Source: Haloferula helveola (GTDB lineage: Bacteria > Verrucomicrobiota > Verrucomicrobiia > Verrucomicrobiales > Akkermansiaceae). From it: 64,000 nucleotides of DNA. The notes below the pieces were generated by a model. It saw only the letters and a program-made list of their open reading frames with translations, was not told the origin of the DNA and made no database searches. The stretch is from assembly GCF_037076345.1 (NCBI RefSeq), contig NZ_AP024702.1:4588001-4652000 (forward strand), given 5' to 3'. The position numbers and the translations under genes were made by a program. Positions 46,203 through 54,207 of the stretch are shown here, in pieces; position 1 is the first letter of the stretch; each line of letters begins with the position of its first letter.

Positions 46203-47114
46203 CTAGGGGGTGGGATTGGCAGGGGGCAAGTCCGCTTCGGGTGACGAGAACTCCACTCCGACCGTCAGGCTGACGAACGCGTTGGCCGGGCCGAAGAACC
46301 TGCCGCTCACCGGCATAACTCCGCGGGGGTGGTGACTTGTCCCCGTAACGATGTGCCGGTGATCGCAGGACTTGCCCGTCGTCGGGTCGAAACCCCTCCA
46401 GCCGAGCCGGGGGAAGTAGACCTCGGTCCATGCGTGGGTCGATCCCCGTGCGGCCCGGGTGGCCGGGCAATCGAGGTAGCCGCTGGCGAAACGCGCCGCG
46501 ATGCCGAGATGCCGCAGCGCCTCCATCATCAGGGTGGCGAAGTCGCGGCAGGAACCGCTTTTCAGCGACAGCGTGGTATCCGGCGTCTGCACACCCTTCT
46601 GTTCCCGGCGCTGGTAGGCGAAGGACTCGAAGATGATTCCGGCGAGCCGGATGACGAATGACTCGGTGCTCGGGAACGTGCCGGGGTGGGGCAGGGTGGA
46701 GATCCACGAGCGGATCGCATCGGCTTCTTCCGTGTAGACCGGTGTCAGGTAGCCGGTGACGATCCCGTGCTCGAGGGTGTCGTAGGCGAGCGGATAGGTG
46801 CTGGGACTGTGGACCAGATGGGGAGGGGAAGCCGGGTCGAAAAAACGCCGGACGGTCACGTCGGACTCGACGATCAGTTCGGTTGCGGTGTTGGGGAAGG
46901 TCGCGTGGGCGATCGAGTTGCCGAAGATGTCGCGGGTCCAGACGATGGTGGCATCGGGGAATATGTTGAGCGACAGGTTCTCCACCCGCAGATCGTGCCC
47001 CTCACGTGGGCGGAGCACGAGCCGGTGAGGTTCGAAATTGACGGGGTAGGCATACCGGTAACAGGTCCGGTGGCGGATCCGGAGCAGGTGGTCGGTGACG
47101 GCAGGCGGATTCAT
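46203..47114 (-). CDS. transglutaminase-like cysteine protein A
   Basis: A 303-residue papain-fold protein. The catalytic triad is intact: Cys189 in SGSCRDFATL, His227 in THAWTEVYFP, and Asp243 in GFDPT. The N-terminal half is a beta-rich domain (RIRHRTCYRYAYPVNFEPHR) typical of the family with the accompanying bacterial transglutaminase N-domain. No signal peptide is visible. It overlaps the second copy's stop by 4 bases, so the two are translationally coupled. Substrate and reaction (peptidase or cross-linker) are not known. Confidence 0.9.
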   Translation of the reverse strand: MNPPAVTDHLLRIRHRTCYRYAYPVNFEPHRLVLRPREGHDLRVENLSLNIFPDATIVWTRDIFGNSIAHATFPNTATELIVESDVTVRRFFDPASPPHLVHSPSTYPLAYDTLEHGIVTGYLTPVYTEEADAIRSWISTLPHPGTFPSTESFVIRLAGIIFESFAYQRREQKGVQTPDTTLSLKSGSCRDFATLMMEALRHLGIAARFASGYLDCPATRAARGSTHAWTEVYFPRLGWRGFDPTTGKSCDHRHIVTGTSHHPRGVMPVSGRFFGPANAFVSLTVGVEFSSPEADLPPANPTP

Positions 47115-47953
47115 GGCTCAAGCAGGATTGCCTTGCCGTCGAGCTCCGACTGTCCGAGCGGGGTGAAACGGTCGGCCGTGCACGAGACCATCTGCGTCTC
47201 CAGTTGCATCGCCCCGAAGATGGTGGCGACCGCGGCATCGGCGGCGTCGCGGCCGGTCGCGATACGGATCAGTCCGTTCGGGGAGGACAGCCGGGTGGGG
47301 TCGAAGATGAACCACTGGTTTCCGACGCAAGCCTCGAAGCAGGCGTGGAAGTCAGGCGGCTGCATGTTGCAGGCATAGCCGGCGAAATAGCGGGCGGGAA
47401 TTGACAGTGCCCGGCACAGCGCGATCGCGAGGTGGGCGAAGTCGCGGCAGACGCCGGCACGCTGGGTGATGGTGTCGCAGGCCGAAGTGGTGGCATCCGA
47501 GGTGCCGGGGACATACTCGATATTGTCGAACACCCAGTCCGAGATCGCCCGGGCTTGGGCGAGCGGGTGATTGATGTGTCCGAAGCGACGGTTCGCCAGT
47601 CTTCCCAGGCGGTCCGACTGGCAGTAGCGGCTGGGAAAGAGGAACGGAAGGTGGCTGCGCTGCATGCCGCCAACCGGGATGCTGCTGATCTGGCGGATCA
47701 GTCGCGAGCCGGGGTTGGTCTCCGCCTTGACCTCGTAGGTTATGAGCAGATGGTCAAGGTCGCCGGTGTCGAGTCGGGCGAAGCGGCTCTCACCGGGTTG
47801 CTGGGGAAGAAACTCACAGGTCGCACCCTGCGTGATGGTGAATCGCTCGTCCGAGAGGATCTGGTTGGTGGTCGAGAGTGCGTGCAGGTTGAGCAGCATC
47901 GTGCTCCGCTGCTGGATTGTGTAGCGGAGCTCCGCCTGGATATGGAATGCCAT
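47111..47953 (-). CDS. transglutaminase-like cysteine protein B
   Basis: A 280-residue paralogue-like protein beginning MAFHIQAELRYTIQQ at 47953. It has Cys169 in RAGVCRDFAHLAI, His203 in DFHACFEACVG, and Asp218 in FIFDPTRL, so its triad is complete, but with HACFEA instead of the HAW of copy A. Its N-terminal half is a beta domain similar to copy A. The pair are tandem, overlapping genes, as often seen for bacterial transglutaminase-like proteins. An upstream in-frame ATG at 47998 is possible. Confidence 0.9.
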   Translation of the reverse strand: MAFHIQAELRYTIQQRSTMLLNLHALSTTNQILSDERFTITQGATCEFLPQQPGESRFARLDTGDLDHLLITYEVKAETNPGSRLIRQISSIPVGGMQRSHLPFLFPSRYCQSDRLGRLANRRFGHINHPLAQARAISDWVFDNIEYVPGTSDATTSACDTITQRAGVCRDFAHLAIALCRALSIPARYFAGYACNMQPPDFHACFEACVGNQWFIFDPTRLSSPNGLIRIATGRDAADAAVATIFGAMQLETQMVSCTADRFTPLGQSELDGKAILLEP

Positions 47954-48044
47954 CGCTGGCGACCATCGCCCAGAATGCACACCTGTGAAAGGCAGCAAAC
48001 TTCCGGCCGCTTCAGTCGCGGGCCCGGATCATGCCGGCGACCGC

Positions 48045-49331
48045 CTAGTTCTGCCGCTGCTGCTGTTCTTCGATCCGGCGGTTGAGGTGGTTGCTCACGT
48101 CCTCGGGGAGTTGGGCGCTACCGATCCACGCGGAGGCTGCATCGAAGTCGCGACGCAGCCAGCCGTCGAGCATGCGGCGGTAGGTCGAGTCGCGTTCCTC
48201 GACGTCCTGGATGCGGCCGATGTAGTTGGCCGCCAGCGAGGGGTCCTCGCGGAAGGAGTGCCACGCGAACTGCTGGTAAACGCGGTCATCGGCATCGGCG
48301 GCATTGGCATCGAGGAACGCGGCGGCGGCCTGCGGGTCATTGGTCGCCATCTGGTTGGTCAGGCCACGCAGCGCGCTGGTCCGGAGGTCGCCTTGCGGGA
48401 GGTCGTAATAGTAGGAAGTCGCGGCATCGACATCACTGCGCGCCCAGGTCGAAAGCACGTCATCCATTGAGCGACGGGCAGCTTCGCCCGGATTGGAGGC
48501 GAGCCACTGGGCGGTGCCTTCCGGATCCTGACGGGCAAGCTCGTCGGCGAGGCGGCCGATCGCTCCGTCGCGGAGTCGTTCATCGGCCAGGGAGTTCACC
48601 CAGTCCTTCGCGGCATCGGCACCTTGGGCCAGAATCTGCGGCATGATCGCACCGAGCGCTTCGCCGCGTTCGCGGGAGTAAGGCAGATCGTTCATCAACT
48701 CGGTCGCGCGCACCGGATCATAGGCGGCGAGCCCGTTGATCACGCCGACCATCCAGGGGTTCGCGCCATCACCGTCGTGATTGGCTCCGGCCCACATGAT
48801 CGCCGCCTCTGGATCGGTGGCCGCCCATGCCGCGAGGATCGTGTTGCGGGCGAACGGGCTGCCGGTGTTCTCGCTGGCGTAGTCGAGGGCGGCCAGCGGG
48901 TCGACTTTGGCCCAGGCGGTCAGGAGCATGCCGTACTCGGACATGTTCGACTGCTGCAGACCGGCTCCGCGCAGTTCCGCCACCACCGATTCGAACTGGT
49001 CGGCGTCGAGCGTGTTGATGAAGTCCAGCCAAGCCTGCGCTTTCAGGAGCGGATCCTTGCCTTGGATGATGCGCATCATCTCCTCGCCGGGGCGCTCCAT
49101 GCGGCTGCCGACGGTCGTGTCGCGCTCGGTGCGTTCGCTGCGTGGCCGGGTCCGTTCTCCACCCGCCAAGGATCCAGAGGAGCCGGGACGGTCGGGACGT
49201 TGCGGGATGGCGGAGGCGTCCGCGGTCGGGTCGTCGGAGCCGGGTGCCGGCGATGACATGCGGCCGGCGAAGAAGGCGCCGACGGCCACAGTGGCCACGG
49301 CGGCAGCGGTGATGAGGTTTCTGGAGTTCAT
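48045..49331 (-). CDS. membrane-anchored nine-repeat helical protein
   Basis: A 428-residue protein with an N-terminal hydrophobic segment (ITAAAVATVAVGAFFAGRM, about 7-25) and an Arg/Pro/Ser-rich linker (to about 85). A repeat array then runs to the end. Nine copies of a roughly 31-residue unit with consensus (W/L)A-x-x-DP-x-AA-x-x-W begin at about residues 140, 169, 201, 234, 266, 296, 328, 359 and 391, for example WAKVDPLAALDYA and WAATDPEAAIMWA. The array should form an alpha-solenoid. Such arrays occur in other Verrucomicrobiota proteins, but I cannot name a function. It lies upstream of the transglutaminase pair on the same strand. Confidence 0.8.
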   Translation of the reverse strand: MNSRNLITAAAVATVAVGAFFAGRMSSPAPGSDDPTADASAIPQRPDRPGSSGSLAGGERTRPRSERTERDTTVGSRMERPGEEMMRIIQGKDPLLKAQAWLDFINTLDADQFESVVAELRGAGLQQSNMSEYGMLLTAWAKVDPLAALDYASENTGSPFARNTILAAWAATDPEAAIMWAGANHDGDGANPWMVGVINGLAAYDPVRATELMNDLPYSRERGEALGAIMPQILAQGADAAKDWVNSLADERLRDGAIGRLADELARQDPEGTAQWLASNPGEAARRSMDDVLSTWARSDVDAATSYYYDLPQGDLRTSALRGLTNQMATNDPQAAAAFLDANAADADDRVYQQFAWHSFREDPSLAANYIGRIQDVEERDSTYRRMLDGWLRRDFDAASAWIGSAQLPEDVSNHLNRRIEEQQQRQN

Positions 49332-49361
49332 GGAGAAATACGGTCTGAGGTGGGAGATGGT

Positions 49362-50672
49362 TTAGTTCGCCACCTCGGTAGGAGGGTGAACAATGATTCG
49401 GGCGCCGGGGTTGTTCCGAATGTAAGCGAAGGCCCAGCCGAGCAGGACCGCCAGCTTGTTCCGGAAGCCGATCAGGAAAAGAATGTGCACAAGCAGCCAC
49501 GCGGTCCATGCGGGGAAGCCCTGCAGACGCAGCTTGCCCGATTTCACCACGGCGGCGTTCTTTCCGATGATGGCCATCAATCCCTTGTCGAAGTAGCGGA
49601 ACCCGGGGCGGAGTTCGTGTTTCTTTGAGGCATAGCGCGTCGTTTCGAGCCGGAGCTCCTCTTTGAGCACCGCGGCGATGTGCTCGCCCATCTGCACCGC
49701 CGCAGGAGCCACGCCCGGAACCGGCTTGCCGTCGAGATCGGTCATCCGCACGAGATCGCCTGCGACAAAAATTTTGGGATACTCCGGAAGCGACAGGTCG
49801 GGCTTCGGTGCAAGCCGGCCGGCGCGGTCGGCCGGCTCGACTCCGATGGCCCGGGTCAGCGGGGTCGCCTCGATTCCTGCCGCCCAGATGATGGCGGCCG
49901 ACTCCAAGGTTCCGCCGTCGGTGAAGTGCAGCAGCTCCGGGTCGATTCCGTTCACCCGGCGACCGATCATGACCTCTACCCCGAGCGATTCGAGCCGTTC
50001 CTTGGCGTAGGCGCTCTGGTCTTCGTCATAGGCTTCGAGGATGCGCTCCGATCCCTCGATCAGCACCACTCTGAGTTCGGATGTGTCGATGTGCCGGAAC
50101 TCGTGGCGCATCGAGTGCCGCACCAGATCGGCGAAGGCTCCGGAGAGTTCCACCCCGGTCGGTCCGCCGCCGACGATGGCGACAGTCATCAGTCGCCTGC
50201 GCTCGTCCGGGTCGTCCGTGCGTTCGGCGCGCTCAAGGTTGGCGAGCACGGTCCGGCGGACGGCTTGAGCATCGGCGAGTGTCTTGAGTCCGAGCGTGTG
50301 CTCTTCCCAGTCGTCATTGCCGAAAAACGAAGTCCGGGCCCCCGTCGCGAGCACGAGGTAGTCCCACGGATACGATTTGCCGGAGCGCCCGGTCGCCGTC
50401 TTGCCATTCGAGTCGATCGAACGGATCTCATCCATGATGACCGAGATGTTCGGCGCCTTTTCCACCACTTGGCGGATCGAGCGGGCGATGTCCGGAGCGG
50501 CCAGTGACGCGGTGGCGACTTGGTAGAGAAGGGGCTGAAAGAGGTGATGATTGGTTCGGTCGACGAGCGTGACGCTGAAATTTGGATTTTTCGCGAGCTT
50601 CCTGGCGCAAGAGAGGCCGGCGAAACCGGCCCCGAGGATGAGGACGCGGCGGGGTGCTTTGGGGTCGGGCAT
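49362..50672 (-). CDS. ndh: type II NADH dehydrogenase
   Basis: A 436-residue single-subunit quinone-reducing NADH oxidase. It has the FAD-binding VLILGAGFAGLSCARKL (about 9-25), the NADH-binding VAIVGGGPTGVELSG and a third conserved DLVRMT...PAAVQMG region. A C-terminal hydrophobic stretch, TAWLLVHILFLIGFRNKLAV, attaches it to the membrane. No calcium-binding EF-hand is present. The start at 50672 (MPDPKAPRRVLILGAG) is preferred over an ATG at 50687. It is divergent from the TetR-RND operon across 176 bp. Confidence 0.93.
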   Translation of the reverse strand: MPDPKAPRRVLILGAGFAGLSCARKLAKNPNFSVTLVDRTNHHLFQPLLYQVATASLAAPDIARSIRQVVEKAPNISVIMDEIRSIDSNGKTATGRSGKSYPWDYLVLATGARTSFFGNDDWEEHTLGLKTLADAQAVRRTVLANLERAERTDDPDERRRLMTVAIVGGGPTGVELSGAFADLVRHSMRHEFRHIDTSELRVVLIEGSERILEAYDEDQSAYAKERLESLGVEVMIGRRVNGIDPELLHFTDGGTLESAAIIWAAGIEATPLTRAIGVEPADRAGRLAPKPDLSLPEYPKIFVAGDLVRMTDLDGKPVPGVAPAAVQMGEHIAAVLKEELRLETTRYASKKHELRPGFRYFDKGLMAIIGKNAAVVKSGKLRLQGFPAWTAWLLVHILFLIGFRNKLAVLLGWAFAYIRNNPGARIIVHPPTEVAN

Positions 50673-50782
50673 GCCCCAGACTCGCATGATTCACCCGAGG
50701 AGCAAGTGAGCCTCCGCCCGCGTTGCAGCGCGGAGAACTGGGGCTGAGTGGGCCGCGCGAACCCTTGAGTTTCCAAGAACCG

Positions 50783-50811
50783 TTTCGTTTAAATGAAAGA
50801 TTGAATCAATC
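50783..50811. promoter_or_regulatory. tandem palindromes upstream of tetR (candidate operators)
   Basis: TTTCGTTT/AAATGAAA at 50783-50798 (one mismatch) is followed at once by GATTGA-A-TCAATC at 50799-50811 (perfect). They lie upstream of the TTGACA box at 50814, in the expected position for TetR autorepression. Confidence 0.55.
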
Positions 50812-50813
50812 GT

Positions 50814-50841
50814 TTGACACGATGATTTCGCTCCCTAGCTT
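50814..50841 (+). promoter_or_regulatory. promoter of tetR-RND operon
   Basis: TTGACA (50814-50819) and TAGCTT (50836-50841) are 16 bp apart. The predicted start of transcription (about 50848) coincides with the tetR ATG at 50849, which has no Shine-Dalgarno sequence, so a leaderless mRNA is possible. Confidence 0.5.
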
Positions 50842-50848
50842 CACGCGC

Positions 50849-51556
50849 ATGAGCTCGACGAAAACGAGGGTGGAGAGTGGTGCGGCAACGCGCCAACGCT
50901 TGTTGGATGCTGCGGAGGATCTGTTTTCCGAACGGGGGTTTGAGAGGGTTTCGGTGCGTGACATCACCGAAAAGGCGGACGCCAACGTGGCGGCGGTGAA
51001 CTACCATTTCGGCAATCGCGAGGGGTTGGTGGAGCAGGTGATGGCTCGCTACATCAATCCGATCAATGAGGAGCGGGTGGCGCGACTGGATGTCTTGGAG
51101 CGTCGATCGGGAAGCAAGCCGGTGCCGCTCGAAGAGTTGCTCGACGCCTTCGTTCGGCCGTTTGCGACCCAGGTCCGGCGCAGCGAGTTGTCGGAACGGA
51201 TGTTTTACAAGCTGATGGGGCGGATTTTCGGGGACGAGATGCCCCGATTGCCGGACGTGGTGTTGCGGGGTTTCGAGGTCATGCTCGGGCGTTTCCGCAA
51301 GGCCTTCGCGAAGGCGCTTCCCGAGGTCTCGTCCGAGGAGTTGCTGTGGCGGATTCACTTCACCGTGGGGGCGATGATTCACACCATGGCGCACTCGGAA
51401 ACGCTCAATCACCTGTCGAATGGTGACTCCGGCCAGCCTTCGATGGAGGTGACCTTGTCCCGCTTCATCCGCTACGCCGCTGCCGGTATGCGAGAGGGAG
51501 TTCAAATAGCAGAAGTTGCTAAGCCCAAAGGTAATCAAGACGAATTTCTGTTTTGA
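50849..51556 (+). CDS. TetR-family repressor of the RND efflux operon
   Basis: A 235-residue TetR regulator. The helix-turn-helix is at about 16-62, with TRQRLLDAAEDLFSERGFER and TEKADANVAAVNYHFGNREG. The C-terminal ligand domain resembles the DUF1956/CecR group (PFATQVRRSELSERMFYKLM). It starts the tetR-outer-membrane factor-adaptor-pump operon and overlaps the next gene, so autorepression with the pump is likely. The ATG at 50849 (MSSTKTRV) is chosen because the TTGACA promoter ends just upstream; an ATG at 50822 is also in frame. Confidence 0.92.
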   Translation: MSSTKTRVESGAATRQRLLDAAEDLFSERGFERVSVRDITEKADANVAAVNYHFGNREGLVEQVMARYINPINEERVARLDVLERRSGSKPVPLEELLDAFVRPFATQVRRSELSERMFYKLMGRIFGDEMPRLPDVVLRGFEVMLGRFRKAFAKALPEVSSEELLWRIHFTVGAMIHTMAHSETLNHLSNGDSGQPSMEVTLSRFIRYAAAGMREGVQIAEVAKPKGNQDEFLF

Positions 51557-52971
51557 ACGTGAGCGAGTTCAGATGGACGGTCGGCCTCTTGGTCCTGCTG
51601 ATTCCGGCCTGCACGCTGGCTCCTCCGGGCAGCCGGATGGACGAGGCGGGCGGTGCGCCGGGGTCGTGGACCGCCACCCGTGAAGGGAAGGCCGGGATCG
51701 ATGATCGCTGGGTGGATCGCTTCGGGGATCGCAAGCTCAGCCGTTTGGTCGCGGAAGGCTACGAGTCGAATCGCGACCTCCGGGCCGCGGCGGCGCGTGT
51801 CGAGCGTGCCGCGGCGGTCGCGAAAGGTGCCGGTGCGGCGGCTCGACCGCAGGTGAATGCCGCGCTTGATGCCAGCCGTCGGGGGCAGAATTTCATCGGC
51901 CTGCCGGTCGGAGGCGGTGGTGGCGTGCTGAGTTCGATCACCAACACCTATGGCGCGCAACTGAATCTTTCCTGGGAGATCGACCTGTGGGGCAAGATCC
52001 GCGCCGGCGAGCAGGCCGCGCTCGCCGACCTCCAGTCCCAAGGCTACGCCTATCGGGGCGCCCGTGCCTCGCTGGCGGCGCAGATCGTCCGCAGCTGGTT
52101 GCTGGTGGCGGAAACCAACGAGCAGATCGCCCTCGCCGAGAAGGTGCTGAAGGTCCGCAAGGATACCGCCGAGCTCGTTCGCGGACGTTTCGAGCTCGCT
52201 GCCGGCGGGCAGGAGGCGAGCGCGTCGCAGCTACGGTTGGCGGAGACGGATGTCGCCACGGCCGAGGCCGCGCTCGCGCAGCGGAAGGGAGATCGCGATC
52301 AGGCGATCCGGCAGTTGGAAATCCTGCTGGGCCGATATCCGTCGGCCGAGCTGGTCGGCGCGGCGGAGCTTCCGGGGCTTTCCTCGATGCCGCCGTCCGG
52401 ATTGCCTTCCGAGCTTCTTTTGCGTCGGCCGGATATCCTGACGGCCGAGCGTCAGCTGGCGGCGGCGGGCAAGCGCATCGATGAGGCCCGCCGTGCGTTC
52501 TATCCGAGCTTCAAGCTGACGGCGGGTGGCGGCCAGAGTACGGACCAGCTGCAGAATATTTTCGACAGTGACTTCGGTGTCTGGTCGATCGCCGGACAGG
52601 TCGTCCAGCCGATCCTTTCGGGCGGGCAGTTGAAGTCCCAGCTTGAGGCGCGGAATGCCGAGGAGCGGGAGGCGCTGGCCAATCTCCAGCAGACGGTGCT
52701 GGGTGGTTTCGGTGAGGTCGAGACGGCGCTTGCGGCCGACCGGTTTCTCGCCGCGCGGGCGAAGTCGATCGAGGACGCCTTCGAGCTGGCTGATGAAAGT
52801 GCCAAATCGGCGGAGCGCGACTTCTCGCTCGGCACCGGCGATGTGCTCACCTTGCTGGCCGCGCAGAGCCGGCGGATCGAACTCGCGACCCAGCGGGTCA
52901 CGCTCAAGCGGCTGCGTCTCGACAACCGTGTGAATCTTCATCTCGCCCTCGGAGGCGACTACCGGATCTGA
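51553..52971 (+). CDS. RND efflux outer-membrane factor (NodT/OprM-type lipoprotein)
   Basis: A 472-residue TolC-superfamily channel. The N-terminus has a lipobox LIPAC with the modified cysteine at 20. Two outer-membrane-efflux repeats follow, with YGAQLNLSWEIDLWGKIRA and ELLLRRPDILTAERQLAAAG, and a final FSLGTGDVLTLLAAQSRR. The start codon is TTG at 51553 (overlapping the tetR stop) or GTG at 51559. It is the outer-membrane part of a tripartite pump with the two following genes. Confidence 0.93.
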   Translation: MNVSEFRWTVGLLVLLIPACTLAPPGSRMDEAGGAPGSWTATREGKAGIDDRWVDRFGDRKLSRLVAEGYESNRDLRAAAARVERAAAVAKGAGAAARPQVNAALDASRRGQNFIGLPVGGGGGVLSSITNTYGAQLNLSWEIDLWGKIRAGEQAALADLQSQGYAYRGARASLAAQIVRSWLLVAETNEQIALAEKVLKVRKDTAELVRGRFELAAGGQEASASQLRLAETDVATAEAALAQRKGDRDQAIRQLEILLGRYPSAELVGAAELPGLSSMPPSGLPSELLLRRPDILTAERQLAAAGKRIDEARRAFYPSFKLTAGGGQSTDQLQNIFDSDFGVWSIAGQVVQPILSGGQLKSQLEARNAEEREALANLQQTVLGGFGEVETALAADRFLAARAKSIEDAFELADESAKSAERDFSLGTGDVLTLLAAQSRRIELATQRVTLKRLRLDNRVNLHLALGGDYRI

Positions 52972-52972
52972 C

Positions 52973-54205
52973 ATGAACGACGAATCGACCGAAACACCCG
53001 AGCAGGAGGAAGCCGAACGCAAGGGCGCGATCCACGCTGTCACTTCGTTCGTTGTGGCACTCCTGATCGTCCTCGCGGGGGCGGGGATCATGATCTTCTT
53101 CGTGGTGAACAAGGTGAAGGTGGATCCGGAGGCCCGGGAGGATTCGGACCCTACGGTTGCTGTCTCACCGGTCGAGGTGGTGGATCATGAGGTGAAGCTC
53201 AAGACGCAGGGGGTCGTGATCAGCCGGCAGGAGGTGGTGCTGTCGAGCGAGGTCGGTGGGAAAGTGGTCTTTGTTTCCCCTGAGCTCGTCGAGGGAGGAA
53301 AGGTCGTTAAGGGTGAGGTGCTCGCCCGGGTCGATGACGCCAACTACCTCGCGGCGGTCGAGGCGGCCAAGGCGGCGGTGGCTGATGCCGAACTCATGCT
53401 CGAGCAGGAGGAGGCGAAGAAGATGCAAGCCCAGCGTGACTGGGAGAAACTGGGTCAGGGAAAGGCTCCGCCGTTGGTCAGACGCGAGCCGCAGATTCGC
53501 AGTGCCAAGGCGCGGGTGGCCTCCGCCGAGTCCGAACTCGCACGCGCGGAGCGGGATCTGAAGCGGACCACCATCGTGGCGCCTTTCGACGGCCGGGTGA
53601 GGCGGGCCGACATCGAGATCGGCGCGTTGGTCTCACCGGGTTCGCGGGTGGCGGAGATCTTTGCCGACCAGAATCTGGAGGTCCGGCTGCCGTTTCCGCT
53701 GCGGGACTTCGGATTCCTGCAGGATGGAGTCCGGCCGGAGTTCGAGCTGACCGCCACCATCGGGGCCGAGACGCGTTCGTGGCCGGCCGTCCTCGACCGG
53801 ATCGAAGGCGAGGTCGAGCGTGCGACCCTTTCGGGCTACGGCATCGCAAAAGTGCTGCCGGCTGAGGGCACGGGAGATTATCCGCCCGTCGGTCTTTTTG
53901 TGGATGCGGTCGTGCCTGCGGGGACGCTGGAGAATGTGGTCGAGGTACCGCGTGAGGTAGTACGGGGACGCGACGACGTATGGGTGGTGAACGATGGTGA
54001 GCTGTGGAAGCGCCAGCCGGAAGTCCTTCGTTCCGAGCGTGAATTCCTGATCACCCGTGGCGGGTTCGAGCCGGGAGACCAGCTCGTCCGCACGCGTCTT
54101 GAAGCGCCGCTCGACGGAATGAAAGTGGAGGTGAAAACCACCGAAGCCGAGTCTGCCGAAGGCGCTCCGAAAGAGGCCATGGTTGAGCCCGAATCCGCCC
54201 GCTGA
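52973..54205 (+). CDS. RND efflux periplasmic adaptor (HlyD/MFP family)
   Basis: A 410-residue membrane-fusion protein anchored by one N-terminal helix (about 24-46). It has the lipoyl/barrel halves VVLSSEVGGKVVFVSPELVE and RTTIVAPFDGRVRRADIEIG, separated by a coiled-coil hairpin with YLAAVEAAKAAVADAELMLE and ASAESELARAERDL. The C-terminal membrane-proximal region has VPREVVRGRDDVWVV. It begins 1 bp after the outer-membrane factor stop and ends 2 bp before the pump gene. Confidence 0.93.
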   Translation: MNDESTETPEQEEAERKGAIHAVTSFVVALLIVLAGAGIMIFFVVNKVKVDPEAREDSDPTVAVSPVEVVDHEVKLKTQGVVISRQEVVLSSEVGGKVVFVSPELVEGGKVVKGEVLARVDDANYLAAVEAAKAAVADAELMLEQEEAKKMQAQRDWEKLGQGKAPPLVRREPQIRSAKARVASAESELARAERDLKRTTIVAPFDGRVRRADIEIGALVSPGSRVAEIFADQNLEVRLPFPLRDFGFLQDGVRPEFELTATIGAETRSWPAVLDRIEGEVERATLSGYGIAKVLPAEGTGDYPPVGLFVDAVVPAGTLENVVEVPREVVRGRDDVWVVNDGELWKRQPEVLRSEREFLITRGGFEPGDQLVRTRLEAPLDGMKVEVKTTEAESAEGAPKEAMVEPESAR

Positions 54206-54207
54206 CG

